NCBI GenBank assembly: GCA_900769705.1
Contig: CAAGHP010000014.1
Span: 62,001-126,000, forward strand
Origin: Alphaproteobacteria bacterium
Lineage (GTDB): Bacteria; Pseudomonadota; Alphaproteobacteria; RF32; CAG-239
DNA length: 64,000 nucleotides
Direction: 5' to 3'
The notes beneath the pieces are model-generated. The model searched no databases and was not told the DNA's origin. It saw only the letters and a list, made by a program, of their open reading frames with translations. The position numbers and the translations under genes were made by a program. Positions 8,040 through 17,126 of the stretch are shown here, one piece after another. Within the stretch, counting starts at the first letter, position 1. Every line of letters starts with the position of its first letter.

Positions 8040-9439
8040 GAAAAGCAGAGTTACTTTTACCGGCCGGTTCGCTGGTAAAATTGAAAACAGCGTTATTATA
8101 TGGAGCCGATGCGGTTTATGCCGGAACACCGGATATGAGCCTGCGTACGCAATCTAAATTTTCGCTGGAAGATTTAAAAGAGGGAATCGATTTTGTGCAT
8201 CAGCAAGGTAAAAAAATTTATCTTACTTTGAATCTGTATATTCATAATGAAGAAGCGGAGAAACTGCCTCAGTTTGTTAAAACTTTGCAAGAGCTGAAAC
8301 CGGATGGAGTTTTGGTGGCCGATCCGGGGGTGTTCTATTATTTAAAAGAAAATGCTCCGGAGCTGAAGCGTTTTGTTTCTACCCAAGCTAATATATGTTC
8401 CGGCCAGACTGTTAAATTTTGGCAATCGATGGGAGCAAGCTTGTGTGTGCTGGGGCGAGAAGTTACATTTGCAGAAATGGCTGAAATACGTAAGCAATGT
8501 CCGGATGTGCTGTTGGAATGCTTTGTCCACGGCGCTATGTGTATGTCATATTCCGGACGCTGCCTGATTTCCAACTTTATGGCTGACCGCAGCGCTAATA
8601 AAGGCAAATGCGCGCATTGTTGCCGCTGGCACTATAAAATGCATCTGCGTTTAAAGGACGGAACAATCAAAGAACTGGAAATAAATCAGGATAATGCTAA
8701 AGCGTTTGAGTTTTTATTGGAAGAAGAGTTTCGTCCGGGGGAATACTATGAAATTGTGGAAGACGAACACGGCGGATATTTGCTGAATTCTAAAGATATG
8801 TGCTTAATGCCGCGCCTGAATGATATTTTGGGAATCGGTATGGACTCGCTAAAAGTGGAGGGGCGCAACAAGACCGAATATTATGCCGGAACAGTGGCGC
8901 GTGCTTACCGCAAAGCGATTGATGACTACTATGCGAATCCGCAGGAGTGGGATTATAAAAAATATATGGACGATTTGTATACCCTGCAGAACCGTGGCTA
9001 TTGCTTGGGTTTTCACGACGGTAAATTAACGAATATCAGCCAAAACTATGAGTATACTCGTACGCTCGGTGAATGGCTGTTTGCCGGTTCGATTGTGGAA
9101 TGGCAGGGCGAAGATGCTATTTTTGAAGTGCGTAATTATATTAACAGCGGTGAGTTTATTGACTTTTTAATTCCGAATACTTTGGATAATCTACGCTTAA
9201 CTTTAACTGAATTTGAAGACGCTGAGAGCGGAGAAATTACACCGCGCGTTTCAGCAGGTCAAGGCAAAAAAATCCGCATTCGTCCGGAACAGTGGAAATT
9301 GCCGATAGCTGAGGTTAAAGCCAAGTTGCCGCAATATGTGATTGCCCGCAAATTGCAGGGATTATCCGGAGAAAACGCTGAAATGTATGAGCGTAAACGT
9401 CAGGAATTTGCTCAGCTGATTGCTAAAGAGGATAAATAA
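8036..9439 (+). CDS. trhP: Peptidase U32 family protein, tRNA uridine-34 hydroxylase TrhP-like
   Basis: TrhP (formerly YegQ) makes 5-hydroxyuridine at position 34 of tRNA in a prephenate-dependent reaction and carries an iron-sulfur cluster. The 467-residue length fits. The U32 signature ECFVHGAMCMSYSGRC begins at residue 161, with Cys169 and Cys176, followed by the cysteine cluster KGKCAHCCRW; these are the expected cluster ligands. The order trhP-miaA groups two tRNA-modification genes. The ATG at 8036 is preferred since it overlaps the upstream stop. Other U32 members such as the rRNA hydroxylase RlhA are longer. Confidence 0.85.
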   Translation: MRKAELLLPAGSLVKLKTALLYGADAVYAGTPDMSLRTQSKFSLEDLKEGIDFVHQQGKKIYLTLNLYIHNEEAEKLPQFVKTLQELKPDGVLVADPGVFYYLKENAPELKRFVSTQANICSGQTVKFWQSMGASLCVLGREVTFAEMAEIRKQCPDVLLECFVHGAMCMSYSGRCLISNFMADRSANKGKCAHCCRWHYKMHLRLKDGTIKELEINQDNAKAFEFLLEEEFRPGEYYEIVEDEHGGYLLNSKDMCLMPRLNDILGIGMDSLKVEGRNKTEYYAGTVARAYRKAIDDYYANPQEWDYKKYMDDLYTLQNRGYCLGFHDGKLTNISQNYEYTRTLGEWLFAGSIVEWQGEDAIFEVRNYINSGEFIDFLIPNTLDNLRLTLTEFEDAESGEITPRVSAGQGKKIRIRPEQWKLPIAEVKAKLPQYVIARKLQGLSGENAEMYERKRQEFAQLIAKEDK

Positions 9440-9442
9440 AAG

Positions 9443-10378
9443 ATGCAAAAGAATCCGGTTTTAGTTATTGCCGGTCCGACAGCTTCCGGCAAATCTGCTT
9501 TGGCGGCTGAAGTTGCCTATGCTCTTAACGGCGTGGTGCTGAACTGTGATTCTATGCAGATTTATAAAGATATTCCGATTATTGCCGCCGCTCCGACAGA
9601 AGCTGAAAAAAAACTGGCGGAACACCGTTTGTTTGAAATTTATGACTGCGATAAACGAGGCAATGTGGTAGATTGGCTTAATCTGTGTGTGGCGGAAATA
9701 CGTAAATTATGGGCGGAGAATCGGCTGCCGGTAGTGGTAGGCGGAACCGGATTTTATGCTGAAGCTTTACTGAAAGGCGTGACACCGATACCGGAAACTC
9801 CTGCAGAGATTAGAAAGCAGCTGCAAGACCGTCTGCACCGAGACGGACTCGAAAATTTATATGTAGAATTGCAGCAAAAAGACGTTGAAATAGCTGCTAA
9901 GCTGAATCCAAATGATAAAACCAGAATTATCCGTGCTTTGGAAGTGATTGAGGCAACCGGTATTAAACTTTCGGAATGGTACCGAAAGCCGCTTATTCAA
10001 AAATTGCCGGAAGCTGATTTTATAACCGTAAAAATTATGCCGTCACTTGAGGTTATTGCCGCGCGCTGCTGCCTGCGGCTGGATAAAATGGTTAATGAGA
10101 TGGGAGTGTTGGCAGAAATAGAACGGCTGCTGACCAAAGGTACAGATGAAAATATGCCGGCCATGAAAGCATTGGGCGTGCCTGAACTCAGCTTGTTTAT
10201 AAAAGGGCAGTTATCTTTGGATGAGGCTTTGAGTTTGGCTAAAATTCATACCCGTCAATACGCTAAGCGACAGCGTACCTGGCTGAAAAATAAAATGCCT
10301 GCGGATATTATTTTTGAAAATGTTTATTCAGGGCAAAAAGACTATTTACAACAGATTTTCAATGTTATAAAACTGTGA
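9443..10378 (+). CDS. miaA: tRNA dimethylallyltransferase MiaA
   Basis: MiaA adds a dimethylallyl group to A37 of tRNAs that read codons starting with U. The P-loop GPTASGKS is at residues 11-18, followed by the substrate motifs NCDSMQIYKDIP and VVVGGTGFYAEALLKG. The length of 311 residues is normal. It starts three bases after the trhP stop and is presumably co-transcribed with it. The C-terminal RQYAKRQRTWLKN is also typical. Confidence 0.95.
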   Translation: MQKNPVLVIAGPTASGKSALAAEVAYALNGVVLNCDSMQIYKDIPIIAAAPTEAEKKLAEHRLFEIYDCDKRGNVVDWLNLCVAEIRKLWAENRLPVVVGGTGFYAEALLKGVTPIPETPAEIRKQLQDRLHRDGLENLYVELQQKDVEIAAKLNPNDKTRIIRALEVIEATGIKLSEWYRKPLIQKLPEADFITVKIMPSLEVIAARCCLRLDKMVNEMGVLAEIERLLTKGTDENMPAMKALGVPELSLFIKGQLSLDEALSLAKIHTRQYAKRQRTWLKNKMPADIIFENVYSGQKDYLQQIFNVIKL

Positions 10379-10448
10379 ACAATAATATAAATCCTTGCAC
10401 ATTATGTTGTTTGGTTATAAAAATAAAAATACTTAATTATGGAGAAAG

Positions 10449-11495
10449 ATGCTGATGTTTGCAAAATTAATGGGAATGCTTTCCAGCGATATGGCGATTG
10501 ATTTGGGTACGGCCAATACGCTGGTTTATGTGCGCGGACGCGGAATTGTTTTGAATGAGCCGTCAGTTGTGGCTATTGAAGAATATAAAGGTCGCAAGCA
10601 GGTTATGGCTGTGGGAAATGAAGCAAAGCAGATGCTTGGCCGCACACCTGGCAATATTCATGCTATACGCCCGCTAAAAGATGGCGTTATTGCCGATTTT
10701 GAAATTGCCGAAGAAATGATAAAGTACTTTATTTGTAAAGTGCATAACCGCAGAGCTTTTGCATCGCCGTTGATTGTTATTTGCGTGCCGTCAGGTTCAA
10801 CCGCCGTGGAACGCCGCGCTATTCAGGAATCAGCGGAATATGCCGGTGCTCGTAAGGTTTGGCTGATTGAAGAACCAATGGCTGCAGCTATCGGAGCCGG
10901 ATTGCCGGTAACCGAGCCGACGGGCAGTATGGTTGTTGATATAGGCGGAGGCACAACCGAAGTGGCCGTATTGTCTTTGGGCGGTATCGTATATTCTCGC
11001 TCTATCCGTGTGGGAGGAGACAAGATGGACAGCGCTATTGTCAACTATATCCGCCGCAATAAAAATCTGTTGGTCGGCGAAAGCAGCGCTGAAAAAATTA
11101 AAAAAGAAATCGGTTCGGCCTGTCCTCCGGAAAAAGGCGAAGGTCGCACGGTAGAAATTAAAGGACGCGATTTAATTAACGGCGTGCCTAAGGAAATTGT
11201 GGTAACCGAACGTCAAGTTGCCGAAAGTTTAGTTGAACCGGTTTCGGATATTGTGGAAGCCGTCAAAGTCGCTTTGGAAAACACTGCGCCGGAATTGGCC
11301 GCTGATATTGTTGACAAAGGCATTGTTTTGACCGGCGGCGGTGCTTTGCTGGCTAACTTAGATCAGGTTTTGCGCAATGCAACCGGCTTACCGGTTTCTA
11401 TTGCCGAAGAGCCTTTGGCTTGCGTGGCAAAAGGCTGCGGCAAGGCTTTGGATCAGGTAAACAAACTGAAAAGCGCATTGTCTAATATGGGATAG
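10449..11495 (+). CDS. mreB: Rod shape-determining protein MreB
   Basis: MreB is an actin homologue that forms filaments on the inner membrane and directs the elongasome. The 348-residue protein has phosphate-binding loops IDLGTANTLVYV near the N-terminus and DIGGGTTEVAVLSLGGIV in the middle, and ends with TGGGALLANLD, all actin-fold motifs. GGAG at 10441-10444 serves the ATG at 10449; an ATG at 10455 is the alternative. It begins the mreB-mreC-mreD-mrdA-rodA cluster, whose genes are all closely spaced. Confidence 0.97.
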   Translation: MLMFAKLMGMLSSDMAIDLGTANTLVYVRGRGIVLNEPSVVAIEEYKGRKQVMAVGNEAKQMLGRTPGNIHAIRPLKDGVIADFEIAEEMIKYFICKVHNRRAFASPLIVICVPSGSTAVERRAIQESAEYAGARKVWLIEEPMAAAIGAGLPVTEPTGSMVVDIGGGTTEVAVLSLGGIVYSRSIRVGGDKMDSAIVNYIRRNKNLLVGESSAEKIKKEIGSACPPEKGEGRTVEIKGRDLINGVPKEIVVTERQVAESLVEPVSDIVEAVKVALENTAPELAADIVDKGIVLTGGGALLANLDQVLRNATGLPVSIAEEPLACVAKGCGKALDQVNKLKSALSNMG

Positions 11496-11523
11496 CAAGC
11501 TTTTAATTTTAGGAATTTAATTT

Positions 11524-12402
11524 ATGAAACGGCGCGGTACATTGCTTATCAGAATAGGCGAATTAAAAACATTACTGCGCCGTACTTTTGTTTTTATTTT
11601 ATTTATCAGTGCATTTTTACTGATTTTGCTGAGCCGTGTCGATAGTGTTGTGGTTGATGCCGCTAATCGTGTAGTGATGAATGTTACCGGTCCGGTAATG
11701 CAGATAGTTGAACTGCCGTCGCGGGTAATTCACAGAGTGTATACTTATTTTTATGATATCAGTCATATTTATGAAGATAATCGCGCTTTGCAGGTTGAAA
11801 ATAAGCAGATGATGCTGCTGCAAAATAAAGTACGCACTTTGGAAGTTGAAAATCAATTACTGGAACGTTTGCTGAATTATGTTCCGCCGGCTGAGGCTAC
11901 TTTTATAAGTGCAAAAATTATTGCCGAATCCGGTGATAGCTTTACGCATACGCTTTTGGTTTATATAGGCGACGAGGCGGTTAAAAAAGGGCAGATTGTT
12001 TTAGGCGATGAAAGCGTTATCGGGCGGATAGACAAAGTCAGCGGCCGCTATGCCAAAGTTATTTTGGTAACGGATATTAACTCTAAAATTCCGGTTGTGA
12101 TAGAGCGCACGCGGGTGAGGGGAATTTTAAGCGGCAACAATACCGCGATGCCGCAGCTGATGTTTACCCGTTCAACGTCTGACATTCAGGAAGGAGATGT
12201 GGTTGTCACATCCGGAGTTGGTGGAATGTTTCCGTCCGGCTTGCCGATAGGTTTTGTGAATTCCATTAAAAACGGCGTCATAGATGTTGAAACAATGGCG
12301 GATATCAGCCGCATAGAATATGTGCGAATTGTTGATTACGGACTTTCAGCCGAAAGTGAAAGCTTAAATGATTTTTTGGAAAACGAGAATAATGCACAAT
12401 AA
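11524..12402 (+). CDS. mreC: Rod shape-determining protein MreC
   Basis: MreC is a bitopic membrane protein that bridges MreB and the penicillin-binding proteins. A basic N-terminus is followed by one membrane helix (about residues 18-38), a coiled coil (EDNRALQVENKQMMLLQNKVRTLEV region) and the beta-domain with VLGDESVIGRIDKVSG-type motifs and SGVGGMFPSGLPIG. At 292 residues the length is usual. The last 11 bases overlap mreD. Confidence 0.93.
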   Translation: MKRRGTLLIRIGELKTLLRRTFVFILFISAFLLILLSRVDSVVVDAANRVVMNVTGPVMQIVELPSRVIHRVYTYFYDISHIYEDNRALQVENKQMMLLQNKVRTLEVENQLLERLLNYVPPAEATFISAKIIAESGDSFTHTLLVYIGDEAVKKGQIVLGDESVIGRIDKVSGRYAKVILVTDINSKIPVVIERTRVRGILSGNNTAMPQLMFTRSTSDIQEGDVVVTSGVGGMFPSGLPIGFVNSIKNGVIDVETMADISRIEYVRIVDYGLSAESESLNDFLENENNAQ

Positions 12403-12919
12403 TTTTAAAGATAAGATGCGTTTATTCTTACGCCACCGGATTCCTCTGGTGGCGACGCTGATTTTGATGTTTTTGTTTTATATGCCGATAAATTCGCTTG
12501 AACTTAATTATTTTCGCCCGTCCATGGGATTTATCTGCGTTTATTATTGGACGTTGAAACGCGGTTATATGTTTAGTTATATTTCGGCTTTTATTGTGGG
12601 CTTTTTGATGGATACCTATAGCTCAACGCCGCTTGGTATCAATATTTTGATAATGATGCTGCTGGTTTCTACTGCTGATTTATTGGCTCGTTATTTTAAG
12701 GCTGCTTCATTTGTCAGCGGTTGGCTGGTGTTTTCTTTGGCGGGATTTGTTTTGACATTGGTAAAATGGCTGCTGGTTTCGGCCTATTTCAGTCAAGTAA
12801 TTTCAATGATGGAAATTATGGTTAATTTGCTGTCGACAATTATGTTTTATCCGCTGATTTCTTATATAAATACGTGGGTACAGAATAATTTGCTTCTGCA
12901 GGAGCGCATCAATGAATAG
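12392..12919 (+). CDS. mreD: Rod shape-determining protein MreD
   Basis: A small, very hydrophobic membrane protein (175 residues from the ATG at 12392) with about five membrane helices, in the position of mreD between mreC and mrdA. The family motif FLMDTYSSTPLGIN is present. A later in-frame ATG at 12416 could also start it. It overlaps mreC by 11 bases and mrdA by eight. Confidence 0.85.
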   Translation: MHNNFKDKMRLFLRHRIPLVATLILMFLFYMPINSLELNYFRPSMGFICVYYWTLKRGYMFSYISAFIVGFLMDTYSSTPLGINILIMMLLVSTADLLARYFKAASFVSGWLVFSLAGFVLTLVKWLLVSAYFSQVISMMEIMVNLLSTIMFYPLISYINTWVQNNLLLQERINE

Positions 12920-14720
12920 AAACGGCGAAAAAAGCAGAGTTGTAGAACGCCGCACTTTGGTGGTAATCGCCTTTAATCTGCTGGCGTTTGCCGTGATTGT
13001 GGCGCGGCTTTATTTTTTGCAAGTCAAAGAGGCTGACAAATATAAGATGATGTCGGATGAAAACCGTATTTCCACCAGATTCTTGGTGCCGCCGCGCGGA
13101 CTGATATTTGACCGGAACGGTGAGATTATTGCTAAAAATGAACAAGATTTTCAGGCTTTGATGGTGGCCGAGCAAACTCCGGATATAGCTGAGACACTGA
13201 AGACGTTTAAGCAGATTGTTCCGCTTACGGAAGGCGAAGAGCAGAAAATACGCAAAGATTTGAAAAATAAGCGCCGCTTTATTCCGATTAAGCTAAAAGA
13301 CAATCTGAGTTGGAATGAAGTGTCTAAAATTTTATTGCATGCTCCGGATTTACCAGGTGTCGAAATAAATGAGGGCTTGAGCCGCTATTATCCGTATGCC
13401 GATATCTATGCTCATGTTTTGGGATATGTGGGGCCGGTTTCGGATAAAGATAAAAAGGATAATCCGCTTTATATGGTTCCGGGGTTTAAAATCGGCAAAT
13501 CCGGCCTTGAGCGCTATTTTGATTATAAACTGCAGGGCAAAGGAGGAACTATAAAACTGGAAGTCAACGCCTACGGCCGCGTGATGAATGAAATAGAACG
13601 TAACAGTGGCGAAGAAGGGCAAAGTCTGACGTTGACACTGGACGCGCGTTTGCAGCGCGCCGCATACGAAGCATTCGGCGAAGAAAGCGGAGCGGCAGTG
13701 GTTTTGAATGTGCGTACTGGAGAGATTTTAGCACTGGTGTCGACACCTTCTTTTGACCCGAATTTATTTACCAACGGCATCAGCTACAAGCACTGGAATG
13801 CTTTGCTTAAAAACGAACGTACACCGTTGGTAAACAAGGCGGTGTCAGGGCAATATTCACCGGGGTCAACATTTAAGGTTGTTGTGGCATTGGCGGCGCT
13901 TGAAGCCGGAGTTATTGATTTAAATACCAGATTTAACTGCAGCGGTGGACTGGATGTGGGAAACATCCGTTTTCATTGCTGGCGGCACTCGGGGCACGGC
14001 AGTTTGAATGTGGTTGAGGCATTGAAGCATTCCTGCGATATTTTCTTTTATGAAACAGCGATGAAATTGGGAATTGATAAAATTCACGATATGGCGGTTA
14101 AGCTTGGAATGGGAAATGTTCTAGAAGTCGGTTTGGATAATGAAAAGGCCGGAATTATTCCGACTAAAGCATGGAAAAAAGCCCGCTTCGGTACTTCTTG
14201 GACACAGGGTGATGCGGCCAATTCCGGCATTGGACAGGGCTATGTACTGGTAACTCCGCTGCAGCTGGCAACAATGTTAGCACGGGTTGTAAACGGCGGA
14301 TATGCCGTGCAACCGACTTTTATCAAACCGACTGAAAAAGAGCTATCCAAAATTAAGCGTTTGGATATTTCTACCAAGAATATAGAAATTGTTAAGCGCG
14401 GTATGTTTGAAGTGGTCAACGGTGCCGGCGGTACAGCAGGCAGAGCACGTTTTAATATTAACGGGGCGATGATGGGCGGTAAAACCGGAACAACTCAGGT
14501 TCGCCGCATTTCCATGAAAGAGCGCAGCAGCGGTATTTTGCGCGATGAACAGCTGCCGTGGCGGCTTAGAAATCACGCGCTGTTTATCGGCTTTACGCCG
14601 GTTGACAATCCGCGCTATTCCGTTGCCGTGATTGTAGAACACGGTTCTTCCGGTTCAGGCGTGGCGGCGCCGATAGCCAGCAAAATTTTGCAAGAAGCGT
14701 TGCAACTTGATATTAAATAG
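12912..14720 (+). CDS. mrdA: Penicillin-binding protein 2 (elongation transpeptidase)
   Basis: PBP2 cross-links lateral-wall peptidoglycan in the elongasome. The 602-residue protein has one N-terminal membrane anchor (about residues 15-35), the dimerisation domain with FLVPPRGLIFDRNGEIIAKN, and the transpeptidase domain with the three catalytic motifs: STFK with Ser319, SCD with Ser374, and KTGT with Lys524. It is directly followed by rodA, its glycosyltransferase partner. Confidence 0.97.
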   Translation: MNRNGEKSRVVERRTLVVIAFNLLAFAVIVARLYFLQVKEADKYKMMSDENRISTRFLVPPRGLIFDRNGEIIAKNEQDFQALMVAEQTPDIAETLKTFKQIVPLTEGEEQKIRKDLKNKRRFIPIKLKDNLSWNEVSKILLHAPDLPGVEINEGLSRYYPYADIYAHVLGYVGPVSDKDKKDNPLYMVPGFKIGKSGLERYFDYKLQGKGGTIKLEVNAYGRVMNEIERNSGEEGQSLTLTLDARLQRAAYEAFGEESGAAVVLNVRTGEILALVSTPSFDPNLFTNGISYKHWNALLKNERTPLVNKAVSGQYSPGSTFKVVVALAALEAGVIDLNTRFNCSGGLDVGNIRFHCWRHSGHGSLNVVEALKHSCDIFFYETAMKLGIDKIHDMAVKLGMGNVLEVGLDNEKAGIIPTKAWKKARFGTSWTQGDAANSGIGQGYVLVTPLQLATMLARVVNGGYAVQPTFIKPTEKELSKIKRLDISTKNIEIVKRGMFEVVNGAGGTAGRARFNINGAMMGGKTGTTQVRRISMKERSSGILRDEQLPWRLRNHALFIGFTPVDNPRYSVAVIVEHGSSGSGVAAPIASKILQEALQLDIK

Positions 14721-14728
14721 GTGACAAA

Positions 14729-15868
14729 ATGTATGATTGGGGATATAGCAGCCGGAATTTCAGCTTTAAAGATAAATTGCTAAAGCTCAGTTTTGGGTAT
14801 ATTTTTTTGATTATAATATTAGCCGGAGTCGGAACAATGACGCTTTATTCCGCTGCCAACGGAAATTGGGAGCCTTGGGCAATCCGGCATATCAGCCGTT
14901 TCGGTGTAGCTGTACTGATTATGCTGGGGCTGGCAATGGTTAATATCCGCTACTATTATAATGGAGCCTATGCTTTTTATTTTATAACTTTGTTTTTGCT
15001 GTTTGCAGTGGAAATAGGCGGGCATATCGGTATGGGCGCACAGCGTTGGATAAATTTAGGACTGTTTAAAATTCAGCCGTCAGAGTTGATGAAAATCGGT
15101 ATGGTTTTGTTTTTGGCGCGCTATTTCAGCACAACAACGCTGCAGAATATCCGTACCTTGCGCGGTATTATTATACCGGCGGTTATGACGTTTTTACCGG
15201 TGGCTTTAATTTGTCTGCAGCCGGATTTGGGAACGGCGCTGATGCTGCTGTTTACGGCAACGATTATGTTGTTTGTGGTGGGAGTGCAATGGTGGAAATT
15301 TGCTTTGGTCGGCATTGCTGCCGGTGCTATGCTGCCGATAGCTTGGAACTTTTTGCATGAATATCAGCAGAACCGTGTTTTGACCTTTTTAAATCCGGAA
15401 CGAGATCCGCTCGGTGCTGGTTATCATATTATCCAATCCAAAATAGCTTTCGGTTCAGGTGGAATTTTCGGCAAAGGTTTTTTGCACGGCACGCAGACGC
15501 ATTTAAACTTTTTACCGGAAAAGCATACGGATTTTATTTTTACGATGTTTTCTGAGGAGTTTGGCATGATTGGCAGTCTGACATTGGTTTTGCTTAATAT
15601 TTTGGTTATTGCCATGGGATATATTTTTGCATTCAGAATTAACAATTATTTTGCTAAATTGGTGGTTATCGGCCTGAATACAAACTATTTTCTGTATGTG
15701 TTTATTAACATTGCCATGGTAATGGGCGTGCTGCCGGTGGTTGGAATACCCTTGCCGCTGATTTCATACGGCGGAACGGTTATGTTTTCGATTATGTCAA
15801 GCTTCGGTATTATTCTGTGTATGAAAATAAATCAGGATAACAACATAAATTTTGCCGCCGAAGATTAA
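14729..15868 (+). CDS. rodA: Rod shape-determining protein RodA, SEDS glycosyltransferase
   Basis: RodA polymerises glycan strands from lipid II together with PBP2. The 379-residue polytopic protein shows SEDS family motifs: GAQRWINLGLFKIQPSELMK, LQPDLGTALM, QSKIAFGSGGIFGKGFLHG and EKHTDFIFTMFSEEFG. Ten or so membrane helices are visible. It lies eight bases after mrdA and ends the rod cluster. A bidirectional hairpin overlaps its stop codon. Confidence 0.96.
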   Translation: MYDWGYSSRNFSFKDKLLKLSFGYIFLIIILAGVGTMTLYSAANGNWEPWAIRHISRFGVAVLIMLGLAMVNIRYYYNGAYAFYFITLFLLFAVEIGGHIGMGAQRWINLGLFKIQPSELMKIGMVLFLARYFSTTTLQNIRTLRGIIIPAVMTFLPVALICLQPDLGTALMLLFTATIMLFVVGVQWWKFALVGIAAGAMLPIAWNFLHEYQQNRVLTFLNPERDPLGAGYHIIQSKIAFGSGGIFGKGFLHGTQTHLNFLPEKHTDFIFTMFSEEFGMIGSLTLVLLNILVIAMGYIFAFRINNYFAKLVVIGLNTNYFLYVFINIAMVMGVLPVVGIPLPLISYGGTVMFSIMSSFGIILCMKINQDNNINFAAED

Positions 15869-15879
15869 AATCGGCGGCA
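15853..15879. terminator. Bidirectional hairpin between rodA and the convergent gene
   Basis: A perfect nine-pair stem, TGCCGCCGA (15853-15861) with TCGGCGGCA (15871-15879), overlaps the rodA stop codon. A/T-rich flanks on both sides would let it end transcription from either direction, as expected between convergent genes. Confidence 0.7.
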
Positions 15880-15900
15880 ATTAAAAGTTTTTGCAGCAAT

Positions 15901-17100
15901 CTAAGCGCTCTCGCGGACTTTTTGCGAGCGCAGAACTGACGGCAGAGTATTGGCAATGTCATGTAGGCATTTGCCATCGCCGGTCATATCTATCATTGCT
16001 TCTTTAGCTAAGCGCATATCGCGGGAAATAACCAAAGCCTGAATATCGGCCGGCAACTGCTTTACCAGTTCTGAATTTGGATTGATGCGTTCGCCGTTCG
16101 GGCTACGGTATGGCACGTCATGTATGCAGCAGGCAATCATAAACATTTGGCGCAGTTCAGCAGACATCGGGTGATACGAATCGGCGGTGTAATTGCTCAA
16201 ATCCAGCCCGATATTGCCTTTTTCTGCCTGTTCGACAATGCTGTTGACAATAACGGCGAGGTTTTCATTGTCTCCCGAATTATCTTTGTCAATCAGGCGG
16301 CGCATTTGAATTTTTAGCGGAATACTGGCGCGCAGGTAGTCATCGCGTTCATTCAGCGGAATATCATGTAGAATTGTCTGTGACAAGGTATCCAGCACAT
16401 CTTCTTTGAAGTGTGCCAGTTTAGCTTGTATCGGACGCGTTTTTAAGTAGGCAAGCAAATGGTCGCGATGATTTGACGATTCAATTTTTTGCATTAAATC
16501 CACAACTTGCGGTAAAAATTTGTCTTTATCTATTTTGCCGCTGTTATATTTGCTGAACAAGTGGAGTAACATTTTTTCATGCTGGCAGTGACTCCAATCT
16601 TTTTTGATGGTGTCGATATCGTCATAACGGGATTGCAGCCAAGCTTTGCGCTCGGTTTCGTTCATGGTTCCGGCGGCGGCCTTATCTTTTAAGGACTCAC
16701 GGAACAAATGGTGTGCCGACAGTTCGTATGAAGCCTGTTTGCTGTATCCTGCAGTCAGAGCAGTGGCAAAGGCAACGGAAGCCACAATTTGTTCAGGCGG
16801 CGGAGGAGGCGGAAGCATATTTTCGTCTTCAGGCCGCGGCGGTTTGCGTCCGGCGGCAATATCTTTCAGGATTTGCTCTTTACCGTCGGCAGCCAGCTGC
16901 AAAATTTCTTGCGGAACACGGCCGTTGAATGTGTCGCGGATAGAAGCCGGAACTTTTACCCAGATACTGAATTGGTGGCTATAGTCATTATATATACGAC
17001 TTAGGCTTTCCGGTTTTACATCTTCTGAGTTAGCCAAAATGTAATCCGTCGGATAATAGGCTTTCAAAAAGTCCAGAAAATCGTTATCAAATCCATTCAT
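15901..17100 (-). CDS. Hypothetical protein with a polyproline stretch (unknown block, gene 3)
   Basis: A 399-residue soluble protein I do not recognise. No signal peptide or membrane helix is visible. A short proline run (LPPPPPPEQ, about residues 95-103) separates an N-terminal part from a mainly helical C-terminal part rich in charged residues. It is the last of three minus-strand genes (15901-20175) spaced 26 and 67 bases apart, so probably one operon read from above 20175. Its N-terminus (MNGFDNDFLDFLKAY) loosely resembles that of the first gene of the block (MNGQTFLQKALEQSF). Function unknown. Confidence 0.6.
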   Translation of the reverse strand: MNGFDNDFLDFLKAYYPTDYILANSEDVKPESLSRIYNDYSHQFSIWVKVPASIRDTFNGRVPQEILQLAADGKEQILKDIAAGRKPPRPEDENMLPPPPPPEQIVASVAFATALTAGYSKQASYELSAHHLFRESLKDKAAAGTMNETERKAWLQSRYDDIDTIKKDWSHCQHEKMLLHLFSKYNSGKIDKDKFLPQVVDLMQKIESSNHRDHLLAYLKTRPIQAKLAHFKEDVLDTLSQTILHDIPLNERDDYLRASIPLKIQMRRLIDKDNSGDNENLAVIVNSIVEQAEKGNIGLDLSNYTADSYHPMSAELRQMFMIACCIHDVPYRSPNGERINPNSELVKQLPADIQALVISRDMRLAKEAMIDMTGDGKCLHDIANTLPSVLRSQKVRESA

Positions 17101-17126
17101 GGCTTGTCTCCCGAATAGTGGTTAAG